Assembly: GCF_010183535.1 (NCBI RefSeq) | Contig: NC_071329.1 | Span: forward strand, 7,068,001 to 7,132,000 | Length of the DNA stretch: 64,000 bases | Direction of reading: 5' to 3' | Origin: Caenorhabditis remanei | Lineage: Eukaryota; Nematoda; Chromadorea; Rhabditida; Rhabditidae | Shown: positions 50,362-62,190 of the stretch, one piece after another | How the letters are laid out: each line of letters starts with the position of its first letter | Numbering within the stretch: position 1 is the stretch's first letter | Notes under the pieces: generated by a model | Told to the model about the DNA's origin: nothing | The model's database searches: none | What the model saw: only the letters and a program-made list of their open reading frames with translations | Translations under genes and position numbers: made by a program

Positions 50362-53300
50362 ATGAAGTCTCTTCTTGCGACCGTGCTGCTGGTTTATCTC
50401 TGTCAGTTGGGTGAGTTAATTTTTAATTGAATTTCAATCTGGACGTCAGAAAATCAAGAGTTTGAACTGTGAAAATTCTTGATTTTCCAGGGATTCCAGG
50501 GATGTCATATTTAACTGAAAAACTCACAATACATGATAATTAAAAGTGTTCTCGATTTCATAATATCCTTCTTCCTCCTCCCTAGTTAGCAGCCAGGAAA
50601 CATCCCTCTCTTCCTTCCTAACCCCTCCGAAATAGTACTGTCCACCCATCCCTAATAAGCAGCCAAGTCGTCTTCTTACGCCATAATTGCTAGCCTCTGA
50701 ACCATACCATCTCGAGACTATATCCCTTTCCATTCAGCCCAATCGGAAGAATGTACGGATGCGAATGTGAACTGTGGATTCTGGTCGCGTGCAGGAGAAT
50801 GTGAAATTAATCCGAGGTACATGAAAGTCAATTGTCGGAGAGCTTGTGGAGTGAGTTTAAAGAAATTCTAGAAAATATATCTTGATTTCAGACATGTCAT
50901 ATTAAAAAGCATAAAACAATCCATCGTCAACAAGATACTCCAACTGTTCCAGCAACCAGATCATTTGATGATAATGTTCAAGATGACAGATCATTCCTTC
51001 CATCAAGATCTATTCCAGATGGATGTCAATCTGTAATGACTGTTGAAGGTTATTCGTATTCCCTCTAGTTTTTTTCTAAAAAGTGATTTTTCCAGCGGAG
51101 ACCCGTCAAATCTTCTCCAGCGGCCAGCTCACCGCCCGTTTCCGTCAACAAATGTGCGCAGAGCAACAGATCGCTCCGGATTGCTCCGTCAACCAGTGCT
51201 TCCATAAGAAGTATCGTTCAATGGACGGAACTTGCAACAATTTGCAGAACCCTATCAAAGGAGCCGCGTTTACTGCTTTCAGTCGTCTCATGCCAGCTGC
51301 CTATGATGATGGTTTTAATACTCTTGTTTGTGAGTGACATCTTTATGAGTAGAGGGTACTGTAGGGTCAGCGGGTTCTCTGGTCAACTAGCAAGTTGAAG
51401 CACGGACGTAAAAATCAAAGAATCTTATTCACAATTTAATACCTGTCTCCTTGCAGCTGCTTCACAACGTAATCGTCCAAACCCACGAGAGGTGTCAGTA
51501 TTCTTGTTGTCATCTGAAAGGTCACTGCCTGGACATGTTAATTCGCTTCTCATGCTTTTCGGACAGGTATGAAAATGTCTTTATGTGGGAAATGTCAAGA
51601 AAATTGAGATTAGAATTCGAATGAAAGTTCAATCATCAGAAATCGAAGGGCAGAAAACTGTAGCATTTTAAATTTCAAATAAATATTAACCAAACTTCAA
51701 AAGACTCGTTCCACTGAAACTAGACAATGTTTCTTTTTTCAGTTCGTTTCCCATGACATCACTTCGAATGCCGCCCAAAACTTCTGTGGTTGTGGTAACT
51801 CCGGACCAATGTGTGCCTCGATCTTCGCTCCTCCGTCTGACAGATCGTGGGTCACCCATGTCTTTTCTGATCCCTAATCCCTCATTCCAGCCGCCGTTGC
51901 ATTCCATTCACCCGATCTTTCCCAGTCTGTGGAACCGGACAATTCGGAAGAGTTCGTGAGCAATTGAACATGAACACAGCTGCAATTGATGCTAGTTTGG
52001 TAGGGAAATTGAAAAAATTGTTGATAAAATTCAAGTTGGTCTCTGTTTCCAGATTTACGGATCAGAAGCTATCACTGCTCGCAGTTTGAGATTTGCTGCA
52101 ATGCTGAGAACATCAGTAAGTTTCAAATTATTATTCTCTAAAAATATTGATTCTCTAGATGATCGGAGGACGTATGTTCCCACCAAACACCAACCCCGGA
52201 AGCTTGACTGCCGGAGATGGAAGAGCTATCCTCTTCGTCGGACTCGCTGCACTTCACACTTCTTTCCTCAGACTCCACAATAAGTAAACTCGAATCCCTC
52301 TTTAAAAAATCTTACTAATTCTGAATTTCAGCATTGCTGCTCGTCTCCAAAACATGAATCGTCACTGGAACGCAGATCGTATCTTCCAAGAATCTCGAAA
52401 GATTGTCGGAGGAGTTGTTCAATCAATCACTTACCAAGAATTCATACCAGAGCTTATTGGAGACGCATCCAAGACTATTTTGGGAGCATACCAAGGGTCT
52501 GTGATATCGGAAATCACAATTGAAGTGACGTATAAAATATTTTCAGATACAACCCAAATGTGGAGCTCGGAGTGTTGAATGAGTTTGCCGCAGGAGCTTA
52601 TCGTCTTCATGGAATGATTCAGGAGACATATCCTCTGGTCGATTCACAATTCAGAGAGTTCAACAGATACAGATTCATTGATGGAGTCAACAATATCAAC
52701 CATGTTCTCACAAACATTGATGCCATCTACAGGTGAGAAGAATATATTCAAATAGAGAAAAAAGATTAGGAATAACTGACCCTTTTTTTAAATTTCGACC
52801 CCTCACATCTAAAAGTTATTGTCTTACAGAGGAATGATGACCGTACCTGTACGCAGTCCTCAAAGATTGACAACTTCGGTGACAGAACGTCTTTTTGGTG
52901 GAAGTGTCGACATGGCAGCAGTTAATATTCAAAGAGGAAGAGATCATGGGTTGAGGTAAGACAGTTTGCGACAAGATCAAAGTGCATTAAAGTGGTGCCA
53001 CTTTTTGATACGGTAAATTATGGTAGCCAGTAGTCAAAGGGAATAGGCGGGGTTCCCAGAAACTTGAAGCATTTTCTGCTGAAACTGAGAGCACAATGAA
53101 GAAGCTTGTCAATAAATAAGAGAGGTTGCAAACGTGTATACTGATTTATCAACGGCTGAAATGGCTGTAAACGCCTCTGTAAACATTGTGATACATATGA
53201 TGAAACGAATGGGTCCTAGAATGTGATGAAACACATTTAATTGCTAATTTCAAGTTAGAAATAAATAAATAAACACCCAAAAAACTGTTTCAAATGTGCT

Positions 53301-54302
53301 TGCTTTTACCAATACTTCAAAGGAAGATAGTTCTTTAGGTACAGTCTTGATGAGAACTTAAATTATTCATAATGGACAATTTTCTGAAAAAAAAACTCAA
53401 AACGTTGTTTCATCAATCTTTGATTTCAGATCCTACAACGAATACCGCCGCTTCTGCAATCTCCGTCCAATCACCAGTTTTAATGACGTAAGTTTTATGA
53501 TAAAAAGTACAGTACACTTCGTATCAAGTCAAAAGTGTAGCCTCACTTGATTTTACAATAGTTCAAGCTTTAAAGAGAGATTGATATTTTCACTTCGACC
53601 TATAATTAGGTTGCACTTTTAGTGGCCAGAAGTCACCGATCAAAACGTCCGTCAGCGTATCGCTCAACTCTACCGCACCCCAGACGATGTGAGTTTCAAA
53701 TTTTTGTCCTCAAATCCTCAAATTCCTTACTTCAGGTCGACTTCTACGTCGGAGGAATTCTGGAACAACCAAGTGCTGGTAGTGTTGTCGGAGCCACATT
53801 TGCATGTGTCATTGGAAAACAATTCGAGCGTCTTCGTGATGGAGATAGACACTATTTCGAGGCTCCAGGAATCTTCACATCTGCTCAAGTGGCTGAGTTA
53901 AAACGTGCTACTTTCTCATGGGTCCTCTGCCAGACTGGAGATAAGTGAGTGATTTATGAGACAGTCAAAGATAGGCGGTCAGGAAAAACTTTCGGGATTA
54001 AGATAGTTACCGATCTGTCTAATGTATTGCATTAAATCTATCTGAACCTAGAGTTTCATTTTAACTCATTCACTATAGGAACTTAGCTTGAAACTGTTCG
54101 GTGCACAACTATTTTGTTAGCTACGTCCAAATTTCGATAAAAAATCTACCTGATCTTTTATTTCACGTATTTTTCTATCATTTTATATAATTATTTCAGC
54201 ATGCTCCGTGTCCCTCGTCGTGCCTTCGACATTGAAAATGGCTCACGTGCAGTTCCGTGCTCCTCTGTCACCGGATTGAACCTCGAAGCATGGAGAGAAT
54301 AA
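50362..54302 (+). CDS. skpo-1: ShKT-domain animal haem peroxidase (SKPO-1-like), 16 exons
   Basis: Secreted peroxidase; in C. elegans SKPO-1 acts in the hypodermis in defence. Sixteen exons (first 50362-50410, last 54200-54302) give 658 residues. Order: signal peptide (1-18), one ShKT six-Cys domain (about 22-57, ending RRACGTC), a linker, then a full animal-peroxidase domain (about 120-640). The distal His is in LFGQFVSHDIT and the catalytic Arg in GDGRAI. The Asp that normally precedes the distal His is Ser, and the Glu three residues after the Arg is Leu; both normally form ester bonds to haem. The usual RFGH motif of the proximal His reads RLHG. Downstream markers RGRDHGL, YNEYRRFC and GKQFERLRDGDR(H)Y are normal. 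A TTTTTCAG acceptor lies 4 nt before the ATG, consistent with trans-splicing. AATAAA follows at 54393. One internal exon start near 52830 may be off by 2 nt. Confidence 0.93.
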
Positions 54303-56090
54303 CTCTCCCCTTTTAATTTCTCCCTCTAATAAGTGCCACATTTTTTCTCTAATGATTCGTGAAAACTTTTCAAACCGAGTGCCATGCTTAATAATAAACT
54401 GTCATTTTCTAGACGTTCTTATCTTTTCGATTACAGGAAACTATGATTGACAAGTGATGCATTTCATTGCTAACTCTTACACTTTTACCGGATGAGGGAG
54501 AGTCAAAACAGTTAAGAAATAGCAAGAGTTTTATGAAACCTTTTTTGGGAAAAAGTCTGAAAATAGAAGTTCAATCTGAAATACGAATCTTGGAGAGAGT
54601 CTGAAAAGTGTCAAAAGGCTGCCGACATAATGGTTTATGGTTCTTATTGATAAGAGCGGAAGTCTTGACGTGAATCGGAAGGTTGTAAAACAAGAGCATG
54701 GCAAAATGACAAAAGAAACCACAAAAATGGACAAATAATAGAGAAGTACGGGTGAGGTTGGGTAATTCAGAAACTATGGAAATTTATGCATACTGAAAAA
54801 TTACATTGTAGAAGATATGCGAGAGCTCAAAGAGAATCCGAGGGAGATCGACTCGACTTTGTTACATTTAGAAAGTAAAAATATCTTAAATTGAAATAGC
54901 TGTGTTGCCATGAAGCTCCACTCATTAAACTCGGTCAGAATCATATTGTCATTTTTGAAATACTAGTGTTCCAATAATTCAAAGTACAAACTGAAAAGGG
55001 ATAATCGGTACTAAGAGGTTATGCAATCAAAATGTCAACTTTTAATCTCATATTCCTGAACTGAAATCATTTTCTGTGATATTTAACAAATATTACTCAA
55101 AAAACTCCAAAACGAAAGTAAATAATACAGTATTTAACTCCCACTATTATCAGTTCAATCTGTTTTATATCATGGCTAATAGATTGAACAAGTAAAGCAA
55201 ACAGTCACTGAATGTCACATTCATCGTGAGTCATGACAAGTCACTACTGTGTTGACATAATGTCATTAGAGTTTCGAAAGTATTACGTAGCAGCCAAATG
55301 ATTTGTTGCTCGGAAAGAACGATTCCACTGACGTCCTGGTCTTGCAGTTTCTCAGACACGGTCACAGGTTGACAGCGTTGAGTTGGAGAGTTGGGTCAGC
55401 CGAAAAAGGGAAAAATACGTGGAAAACAGAAAAGCCTGGAATTGGAAAAGAAATTGTATCCAGTGTGTTCAAGAGAATGATGAAGAGTTCGAAAAGATTT
55501 ACAGATTCATCAAGAAAAAGGGAGCCACTCATTTTTTTGCCGCCGTACAAAATGTTCAAAAACTTCTCGTTCCATGGCTTTAATACAGATACCCTTCGCT
55601 CGCCTGTATTAACTTTTTATCAAATATCCTGAGTTTCAAGATCTCGGAATAGAATTTATTGTGTCCTTGATCGCTTATTTCCAGATCAAAAATCTCTGTT
55701 CTTCTTGCAGTTCAGAAAAAAATCTTTGATCAGACTTCCCTCAATCTATCCATCAGAATTGCACAATCTTTGTATTCTTCCTCATCCTTAGCCACCCACA
55801 TGTCCAAGAGATCACACGACATACAGAAAGCTTCAATAAAGATCAGAATCGGAAATGGACTTTGGCTCCAAAGAATTCCTCAGCCTTCTTTTTCCCATCT
55901 ATTTCTCTCTGAAATAATGTTTCTCTCGTCCGAACTGTCGATCTTCTCATGATTTCATTCTTCTCAATTTGATTTGATTGACATTCTCAGAGCTGTTTGT
56001 CGAACGTATAAAAAGAGCGATACCGCAGGAAAAGCCACTCATTCTTCTTCCTTTCTTCTCTTTTTTCTTTTCTTGAAACCAAATTGTTTT
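54303..56090. other. Interval between peroxidase and transthyretin-like genes
   Basis: No gene resolved. A 66-codon frame at 55383-55583 with mixed charged composition is the only candidate and has no splice or start context. Confidence 0.35.
54393..54398 (+). terminator. Polyadenylation signal of the peroxidase gene
   Basis: AATAAA is 91 nt downstream of the stop codon, a normal distance for a Caenorhabditis 3' end. Confidence 0.55.
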
Positions 56091-56101
56091 ATTTCAGAGA
56101 C

Positions 56102-56852
56102 ATGTCTCTTATCGGTAAGGTCGCCTTGGCTCTCGTGGTCGTTTTGGCTATCGGACTCGTTGAGTCGACTGTCCATCATCGTCACCATAAGAAGGGATCC
56201 TTCAACCAACCGGAGGAACATATCAAGCTGCCAAGAGTTTCTGGGGTAAGTTTTTGAGATTTTGAGATTTTAGAGATTCTTAGGAACTGTGTGACATCTT
56301 GAAGTTGAATAGTCTAACCACCCGCCAATAAATCATTTCATTTTTCCAGGTAAACCCAGACTACCACATCTCTGGAAAGATCTCCTGCGATGAACGTCCA
56401 CTCGACCATGTTCGTCCATACCTCCATTCCCCACACTGGCAAAGAGTCATCATCAACCTCGCTGTTACCATGAACGGAGGAGAATATCACTTGTCGACTG
56501 GAACCACTTGGGATTTGAATGGAAGTGTCCAAATGATGATCCGTCATCAATGCCACATCGAAGGACTCCCACCAATCAGCACCTGTGGTATTCCATACTA
56601 CACCACCAACTTCGAAATGGAATTGGGGAACAACACCTGGATCACCGTGAGTTTTTGGAATGATCACGGGCGGAAAAACTGACAAAAAGAAACGAAGCTT
56701 TTGAAAAGGGGGCTATTTAGAGAAAACTATGTCTGTCCGTGTTTCTGTTTGTCCTGATTTTTCCTATAACAGCCAATAAATTTATTAATTTTCAGAAGGA
56801 TATCGACCTCTACAAGATGAAGCAATACTCCACCTCCGACTGCCTGTACTAA
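56102..56852 (+). CDS. Small secreted transthyretin-like family protein, 3 exons
   Basis: Exons 56102-56245, 56350-56646 and 56796-56852 give 165 residues. A signal peptide (about residues 1-22) is followed by a basic His/Lys segment (HHRHHKK). The domain then begins with VSGVNPDYHISGKISCDERP, as in the nematode transthyretin-like (TTL) proteins, which open with a G-K-x-x-C strand and end with an H-x-C / C-x-I-P-Y pattern. Here these are RHQCHI and STCGIPYY, with a final NTWITKDIDLY strand. The sequence is divergent from typical TTL proteins, so the family call is tentative; secretion is well supported. A TTTATTTCAG acceptor ends 5 nt before the ATG (trans-splice type), and AATAAA lies 30 nt after the stop. 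TTL proteins are abundant secreted nematode proteins of mostly unknown role. Confidence 0.8.
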
Positions 56853-56881
56853 TTTTTCGTATTCTCTCTATTTTCTATTGC

Positions 56882-56887
56882 AATAAA
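56882..56887 (+). terminator. Polyadenylation signal of the transthyretin-like gene
   Basis: AATAAA lies 30 nt after the stop codon and is followed by a T-rich stretch. Confidence 0.6.
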
Positions 56888-59420
56888 TTGTTAATTTTCA
56901 GTTGAATTCTTCTTCTACTTGATGTCTTCTGCCCACATCTTCTCATCATTAAAATGATGTTATCTGACCACTTAGCAATGCAGACACGCAAACAGATTCC
57001 CTTTCATTTTCTCACCTTTTGATTCTGAGTCCCTTCGTTTCTGATAAATTATTTTTTCATTCCATTTTCAATCCAAAGAGAAATTGGACTAGAGCTGGCA
57101 TATAATCATGCTGAGTACTTCAAAACCTGTAATTATTGGGAAATTTTGTTTAGGCAAATAGGGAATCTTGTGATACAAAGCACTCGAGAAGAAAAATAGA
57201 AAATAATTGATAGATTTATTCAGAGAAATGACAGAAAATTGATGAGTGGGAGCCACGAATATATAGAGAGTGGTTGATGGTTAGTGAGAGAAGGCTGGTG
57301 AGAGTTTTTAGAGTTTTGTGACAGTTTCGTAAAGAAATTATGAGAGAGATTTCGTTTACGTTTTCACCTACAGCTTATTGAAAAAGTTCTGAAACTTGAT
57401 CCTGATTTTCAGAACTTAACCACGAGTTCAAGTAAATTTCATTCACGAAAACTTAGATTTCGGGAGTAATTTTTGAACATTTACCTTTTTTGTAAACGTT
57501 GACCTGACCTGAAAATTCTACGTTTTCCCTTATTGAAACGTGCTAGGACAGCCAAGCCGTTTATTTTACTTTTGGATTTCTGGGAAGTTAGGTTCACTAT
57601 ATTCGTTTAGACTATCTTGAAATAAAAACGGAAAGTAACTTTATAGAAATTTCAAACATTTTCAAATTCAGTCGTTTAATTTGGTTATCTCCGTTTTTAT
57701 TTCAAAGACAAAAATGAAAAATCAGCACAAAACAAGTTCTCTCTCTCTCTCAATCCTTTCTCTCCTCTCTTTTCTTCCCAATACTCATTCTTTTTTCTCC
57801 TAATCACTGATGACAACCTCTTAATTAGCCGCCAGAGACTAAGAAGGTGCTCTTCTTTTTGCTCACCCCAGATTACGTCTTTTTTCTATTTTGTGTTTCA
57901 AAACGTCTTCTTCCTTTTTCTGATTCAGAATGAATTGTAGTGTGTTGTTGTCAGCTGTCTCGCTCTAGCAGGTTTCATCACTTTTTTGGAAGAAGTATTT
58001 TTGAAAGTTTCATTTTCTGATTTGCGTACTTTAATGCTCCAGTGATTATCAAAGAACCAAAACTATATAAGTTTGAATTCTTTGGTTTTGGAAATCGTTC
58101 GATTCAGAATGCTCTAAGCTTTCAAGTTCAAAGTTTTCCAGTCGAGTTAATTTTTCAAAAATGTTTATCTTCCTGTTCCCACGCACTATTTTATAGCTGG
58201 GTCTGAGTTTTGAAAACTTCAAATACCTACTAATAAATTCAAAAACTTTTGCATTTGCAACGAAACACGGGGGGTCTAAACCATAGCTTATTTCTATTAC
58301 ATTGCTCACTTCTAACTTCAAAATGACGGCAGTGAAGAATATTAGAAATGCCAAGGTATGTTCCAATTAATACAATCACCAAAAAACAATATCCAGAAAT
58401 AGTTTGAAGTTCTGTCATCCGGGGTTTCAACCCACGCATTATGTTTGTTCAAATTAAACAAAATGATGTGAAATTACAGCAGAAAACGAGGAAAAATGTG
58501 GGTTTAGAATCAAAAACCCAGTGTTTTCAGAGTCAGACAGGTGCATTTTTTATCTTAATTCTTTTAGAGAGAAAAAGAAAAAAGAAAATTTTCTAAAAAT
58601 ATAGAAGTGTAATATAATCAAGTTGTATCTTTACAATTTTGTGATTGATTCATTTACGATTCGTCTTCTGTTAGCCAAAACTATTTAATCTGAGATTTTA
58701 TTCATTAGCCTCGTGTTTGCTACAAAAATTGCTAACACTCCTCAATTTGTTTTAATTGAAAAATCATTATCCTCCGCGATATCTCTATTCCAATCACCTC
58801 ACACAATCCACATTCCTTAGCTCAAATTGAAACAAAAACAAATTATGAAAATGACGTAAATGAGTACGTATCTACCATATTTTTGTCTGAATTTCACCTG
58901 TTCACCTAATCTACGTTTTCGAATTCAAGGAACTTTTTGAAACAGAAAAACAGATTACTAATAATTATGAATTCTTGTCATGTTTCTCAGAATTTTCGAT
59001 AGTGGTTCTAGAGTTTCAAGTTTTTTTTTGAATATTCATCTGAAAATTAACATGCTGTGGATGATGAACGCGTAGCAGGGGCTGTCCAAAAATAAATTTT
59101 TGTGACTGTAAAGCTGGGATTTGTATCGAAAACCCACGTTTTTGACCTATCCTTCTTTTTTTCTGCAATCGTTTTTCATAAAAAATATCAAACTCTGACT
59201 CAATTCCCTCTATATCCCAATGGGACTATCCAAAACCTGAAAACAAAATTCAGACAATGAGCAGACATAACCTACAATCTATTGCCTTCTGGGACTACCC
59301 AATGACGACATTCGAACTATTTTAGATTTAGGTGACAATTATAGATAACGTCACACTGGTTACTTGACCGCTCTCTTAACTTGTCTCCATCTGGTTTTCA
59401 GTTCATCACTGAACGATGTG
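56888..59420. other. Interval upstream of the four-pass membrane protein gene
   Basis: Contains the perfect hairpin at 57617-57705 and a small minus-strand frame (58239-58439) with one hydrophobic segment; nothing else supported. Confidence 0.35.
57617..57705. repeat. Perfect 16-bp inverted repeat (hairpin)
   Basis: TTGAAATAAAAACGGA at 57617-57632 is the exact complement of TCCGTTTTTATTTCAA at 57690-57705, with a 57-nt loop. It lies in a gene-free interval. Confidence 0.6.
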
Positions 59421-59427
59421 TTTCCAG

Positions 59428-60264
59428 ATGCGGCTGCTGGCCTTCATCCGAATCGAGGAGAAGGAAACTCGATTTTGTGGGATACGAATTCCCAATAAGC
59501 CACTGGCGATATTACTAGCACTTCTTCAATTATCTATATCAGTGGCCTCGTTTTTACAGGTTCGGTTTGCACTAGAATTTCAGAAAGTGAACTTTTGTTT
59601 TCAGCATGTCTACTCATTTTACAAGCATAAGAAAATATTCGAATGCCACTCGGATATTCCAAATAACTCTAGTCTTGAGGTGAATTTTCTTCCATTTGAA
59701 ATTTAAAAATAGTGTACTAATATTAAATTTTCTGAGTTAGGTACCTTGAATTGAAACAAAACAATTTCCCTTCCAGACCCATTTTCTCGCCCACGACATA
59801 ATCATTTTCGACTTTGGCCTAATGCATAGAGTACTGGGTACTAATGAATGTGTTGCCAACTACTTGGACGGGGGATATATGAGATTCGCATGGACGATAG
59901 AGCAATCGACAGCTCTTTCTATCTCGCTGGTCTCACTCATCTGCATACCCAAGCCATTATGGTTGTTATGGCCGGGTAAGTCATATCTCTATTGAGAACA
60001 TCTTCTAATTTTGAATTTTCAGGTCTGCTAATGCAATCCTCTTATACACTGGGTCTATCAGTTCTAACAATGGCGACTGCTCCGAAAATTCTGGAAGCTC
60101 TCGGAGGAATCATTGACTTCGAGCTTGCACTGATATTCTCTGTATACTCGATGGGATTCGCCATGAATTGGCTGTTTACATTTGTTCTCTGGCATTATTA
60201 CTGGCATCGAGAGAGGAAATTGATGGCGGAGAGAGGGATATTCCCACCTCCGGAATTTGTGTGA
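59428..60264 (+). CDS. Four-pass membrane protein of unknown function, 4 exons
   Basis: Not recognised beyond its topology. Exons 59428-59559, 59605-59679, 59777-59975 and 60023-60264 join in phase to 215 residues. Hydrophobic segments lie near residues 21-43 (PLAILLALLQLSISVASFLQ), about 105-135 (TALSISLVSLICIPKPLWLL), about 137-155 and about 170-200 (ALIFSVYSMGFAMNWLFTFV). Between the first two is a loop with Cys and an NNS sequon. The C-terminus is short and charged (HRERKLMAERG, ending FPPPEFV). The ATG is directly preceded by TTTCCAG, which suits trans-splicing; an in-frame ATG 12 nt further upstream would lie inside that acceptor. AATAAA occurs at 60345. The layout fits the many nematode-specific four-helix membrane proteins. 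The next gene begins 318 nt downstream on the same strand. Confidence 0.8.
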
Positions 60265-60344
60265 TTGTATTGTTATCATATTAGGAAAGTATTCAAATGA
60301 GGTTGTGTTTAGGGTATGATATGTTGTAAATATTACGAGTGCTG

Positions 60345-60350
60345 AATAAA
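60345..60350 (+). terminator. Polyadenylation signal of the four-pass membrane protein gene
   Basis: AATAAA 81 nt downstream of the stop codon. Confidence 0.5.
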
Positions 60351-60581
60351 TAGTTTTAATTTTGAATTTTCAAAAGTCTGAGTATACGATAGAAATTCAA
60401 AAAATAAACAGAGAGAGTTACCTGAAACTATAAGCGTCGTAAATCAGAAATATACTGTCAAATGACAGCAAGGTGAGCAGTGAGAGCCTGTATTGATTGA
60501 TCTCTGGGGCATCTTTCACAGTAACCCAGGACAGTATACTCGTTCACACTCATTCTCTTCTTTATTGTCTTCTTTTCAAAA

Positions 60582-60996
60582 ATGTTTGCCGTGCCTGCCC
60601 TCCCAGCTCTGGAACCTCTTATCTCTTTTCAAGAGTACAGTCAAATGAAACGCAAGCTCGGAAGTTTCAATAGATTCAAGGAGCATCCAGTAAGTTTTCA
60701 TGCCCCACTCCAAACCAGTTTAATTATTTTTCAGCGAGCATCCCTACCAGAGCTCAAAACATATGTGGACCACATTGACTTCCTGCTAGGATTAGCCGAT
60801 ACGTGCCGGAGATTGCTAGCGACTAAGGTAACTTTGATTGTTCGTTTATTGCCTTTTAAATTTATTTTATTTTTAGGAAAACTTGGAGTACCTCAAGGAG
60901 ATAAGAAGAAAACTGAAAGTGTTTGAAAATGTGATGATTCAAGTTGTGTTGAGAGGCGAAAGGCTGGAGGACGTGTTGAAGAATCAAGAAAAATAA
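60582..60996 (+). CDS. Tandem paralog 1 of an unknown small helical protein, 3 exons
   Basis: Function unknown. Exons 60582-60689, 60735-60827 and 60877-60996 give 106 residues. Shared family signature: a short Pro-rich start (MFAVPALPALEP), QEYSQMKRKLGSFNRFKEHP, then RASLPELKTYV, a middle helix ending LLATK, and a C-terminal block MIQVVLRGERLEDVLKNQEK. There is no signal peptide and no Cys in the C-terminal half, so the product is probably cytosolic and largely alpha-helical. It is most diverged from the other two copies in its middle exon. Introns fall after the HP dipeptide and after ATK, positions shared with the third copy. Confidence 0.75.
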
Positions 60997-61415
60997 TGGA
61001 ATTGTGGAAATTGTCTCATAGGAGATTCCCTACCTGTCTTTTTGAATTTTATATAGTTTTTAAGTCTTTGTTGTATTCTCTCGTTTCTGATTTTCTTAAT
61101 GTCATTTTTAAATCTTGGTACCACACAAAATCAGTTGTCTAATAGTTAGTCACCCCGAAAGTTTTAAGTTTCTAATTTAAATAAATGATGCATAGGATAT
61201 CTAACTTCTTCCTAATCTAAAAAGAATTATTGATTCTCACAGGAAATAGTAAAAGCGACCGACGTCTGACCTCTTGTGAACTCAATCTGATGATGTGCCA
61301 GTGTGTCGTTCAGACACATTAGCGTCCTTCATACAGCCAAAACGTATGTACCAAGTTCTCATTCACTTATCCTTCTCTGTCATTCCCCAACAGTCTGTCC
61401 TTCCCTCTATCGAAT

Positions 61416-61824
61416 ATGTTCGCCATCCCAGCTCCACCAGTTCGGAAACAACTGAAACCAGTCATTTCCAAAGAGGAGTACGTTGGTATGAAAAGAAAAC
61501 TCCGTAGCTTCAACAACTTCAAGAGGCATCCGGTAAGTATTTTTTCATGTAATTCAGTTGTTATTTTCATTCGAACGTGTTTCTCCATTCAAACTTTTCC
61601 TTTTACAGAGAGCATCTCGCCCAGAACTCAAGGTTTTTCTGATGGCCGTAGAACTGCTCTACAGTACGACCGACAAATTTCGACAGATGCCAGCTACTCA
61701 GAATAACATGGACCACATCAGAGGCCTGATAGCAAAATCGAACGAATTCGAGGATATCTTGATTCGAGTGGTTTTGAGAGGAGAAAAGTTGGATGACGTT
61801 TTGAAGAAGAACTATCCCAAATAA
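61416..61824 (+). CDS. Tandem paralog 2 of the small helical protein, 2 exons
   Basis: Exons 61416-61532 and 61609-61824 give 110 residues. It carries the same signature as its neighbours (MFAIPAPPVRKQL, EEYVGMKRKLRSFNNFKRHP, RASRPELKVFL, ILIRVVLRGEKLDDVLKK). The second intron present in copies 1 and 3 is absent: where they read ATK then an intron then EN, this copy reads ATQNN without interruption. The simplest explanation is exact intron loss. AATAAA follows at 61912. The 5' flank shares a TTCTCATTCA..TTATCC block with copy 3, pointing to recent duplication including the promoter. Confidence 0.75.
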
Positions 61825-61911
61825 TTATATTTTGTCCAACATTTATCTGTGTTTTTTTGTGTTTGTCATTTCCATGATCTACTTCATCGTCCTGTGAATT
61901 TAACCATTTCT

Positions 61912-61917
61912 AATAAA
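61912..61917 (+). terminator. Polyadenylation signal of tandem paralog 2
   Basis: AATAAA 88 nt after the stop codon. Confidence 0.5.
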
Positions 61918-62190
61918 CTATATCTTATTGAAACAAACGGTTTAAAAATTTATCTGGGCAAACAAACAGAACAGACAGGAATATTCTCGGCAAGTGAGTT
62001 TTAAAGAGTTAATAATTGAAAAATTAGTCTAGTGCGAACGCTTATCAAGATGGACGCATCTTCACATTTACAGTCACGATCTTCTCATATTTACAGGTGA
62101 GTTGCTTATTCTCATTCAGTTATCCCTCGTCTCTGTCATCTCTCATCCCCTGTCCTTCGTCCTCTCTTTCCCCATTCCCCTCAAGTAACT

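Noticed and set aside
55383..55583. 66-codon frame with mixed charge
   Set aside because: It lacks an ATG at a sensible position, splice signals or similarity I can name; too short to call.
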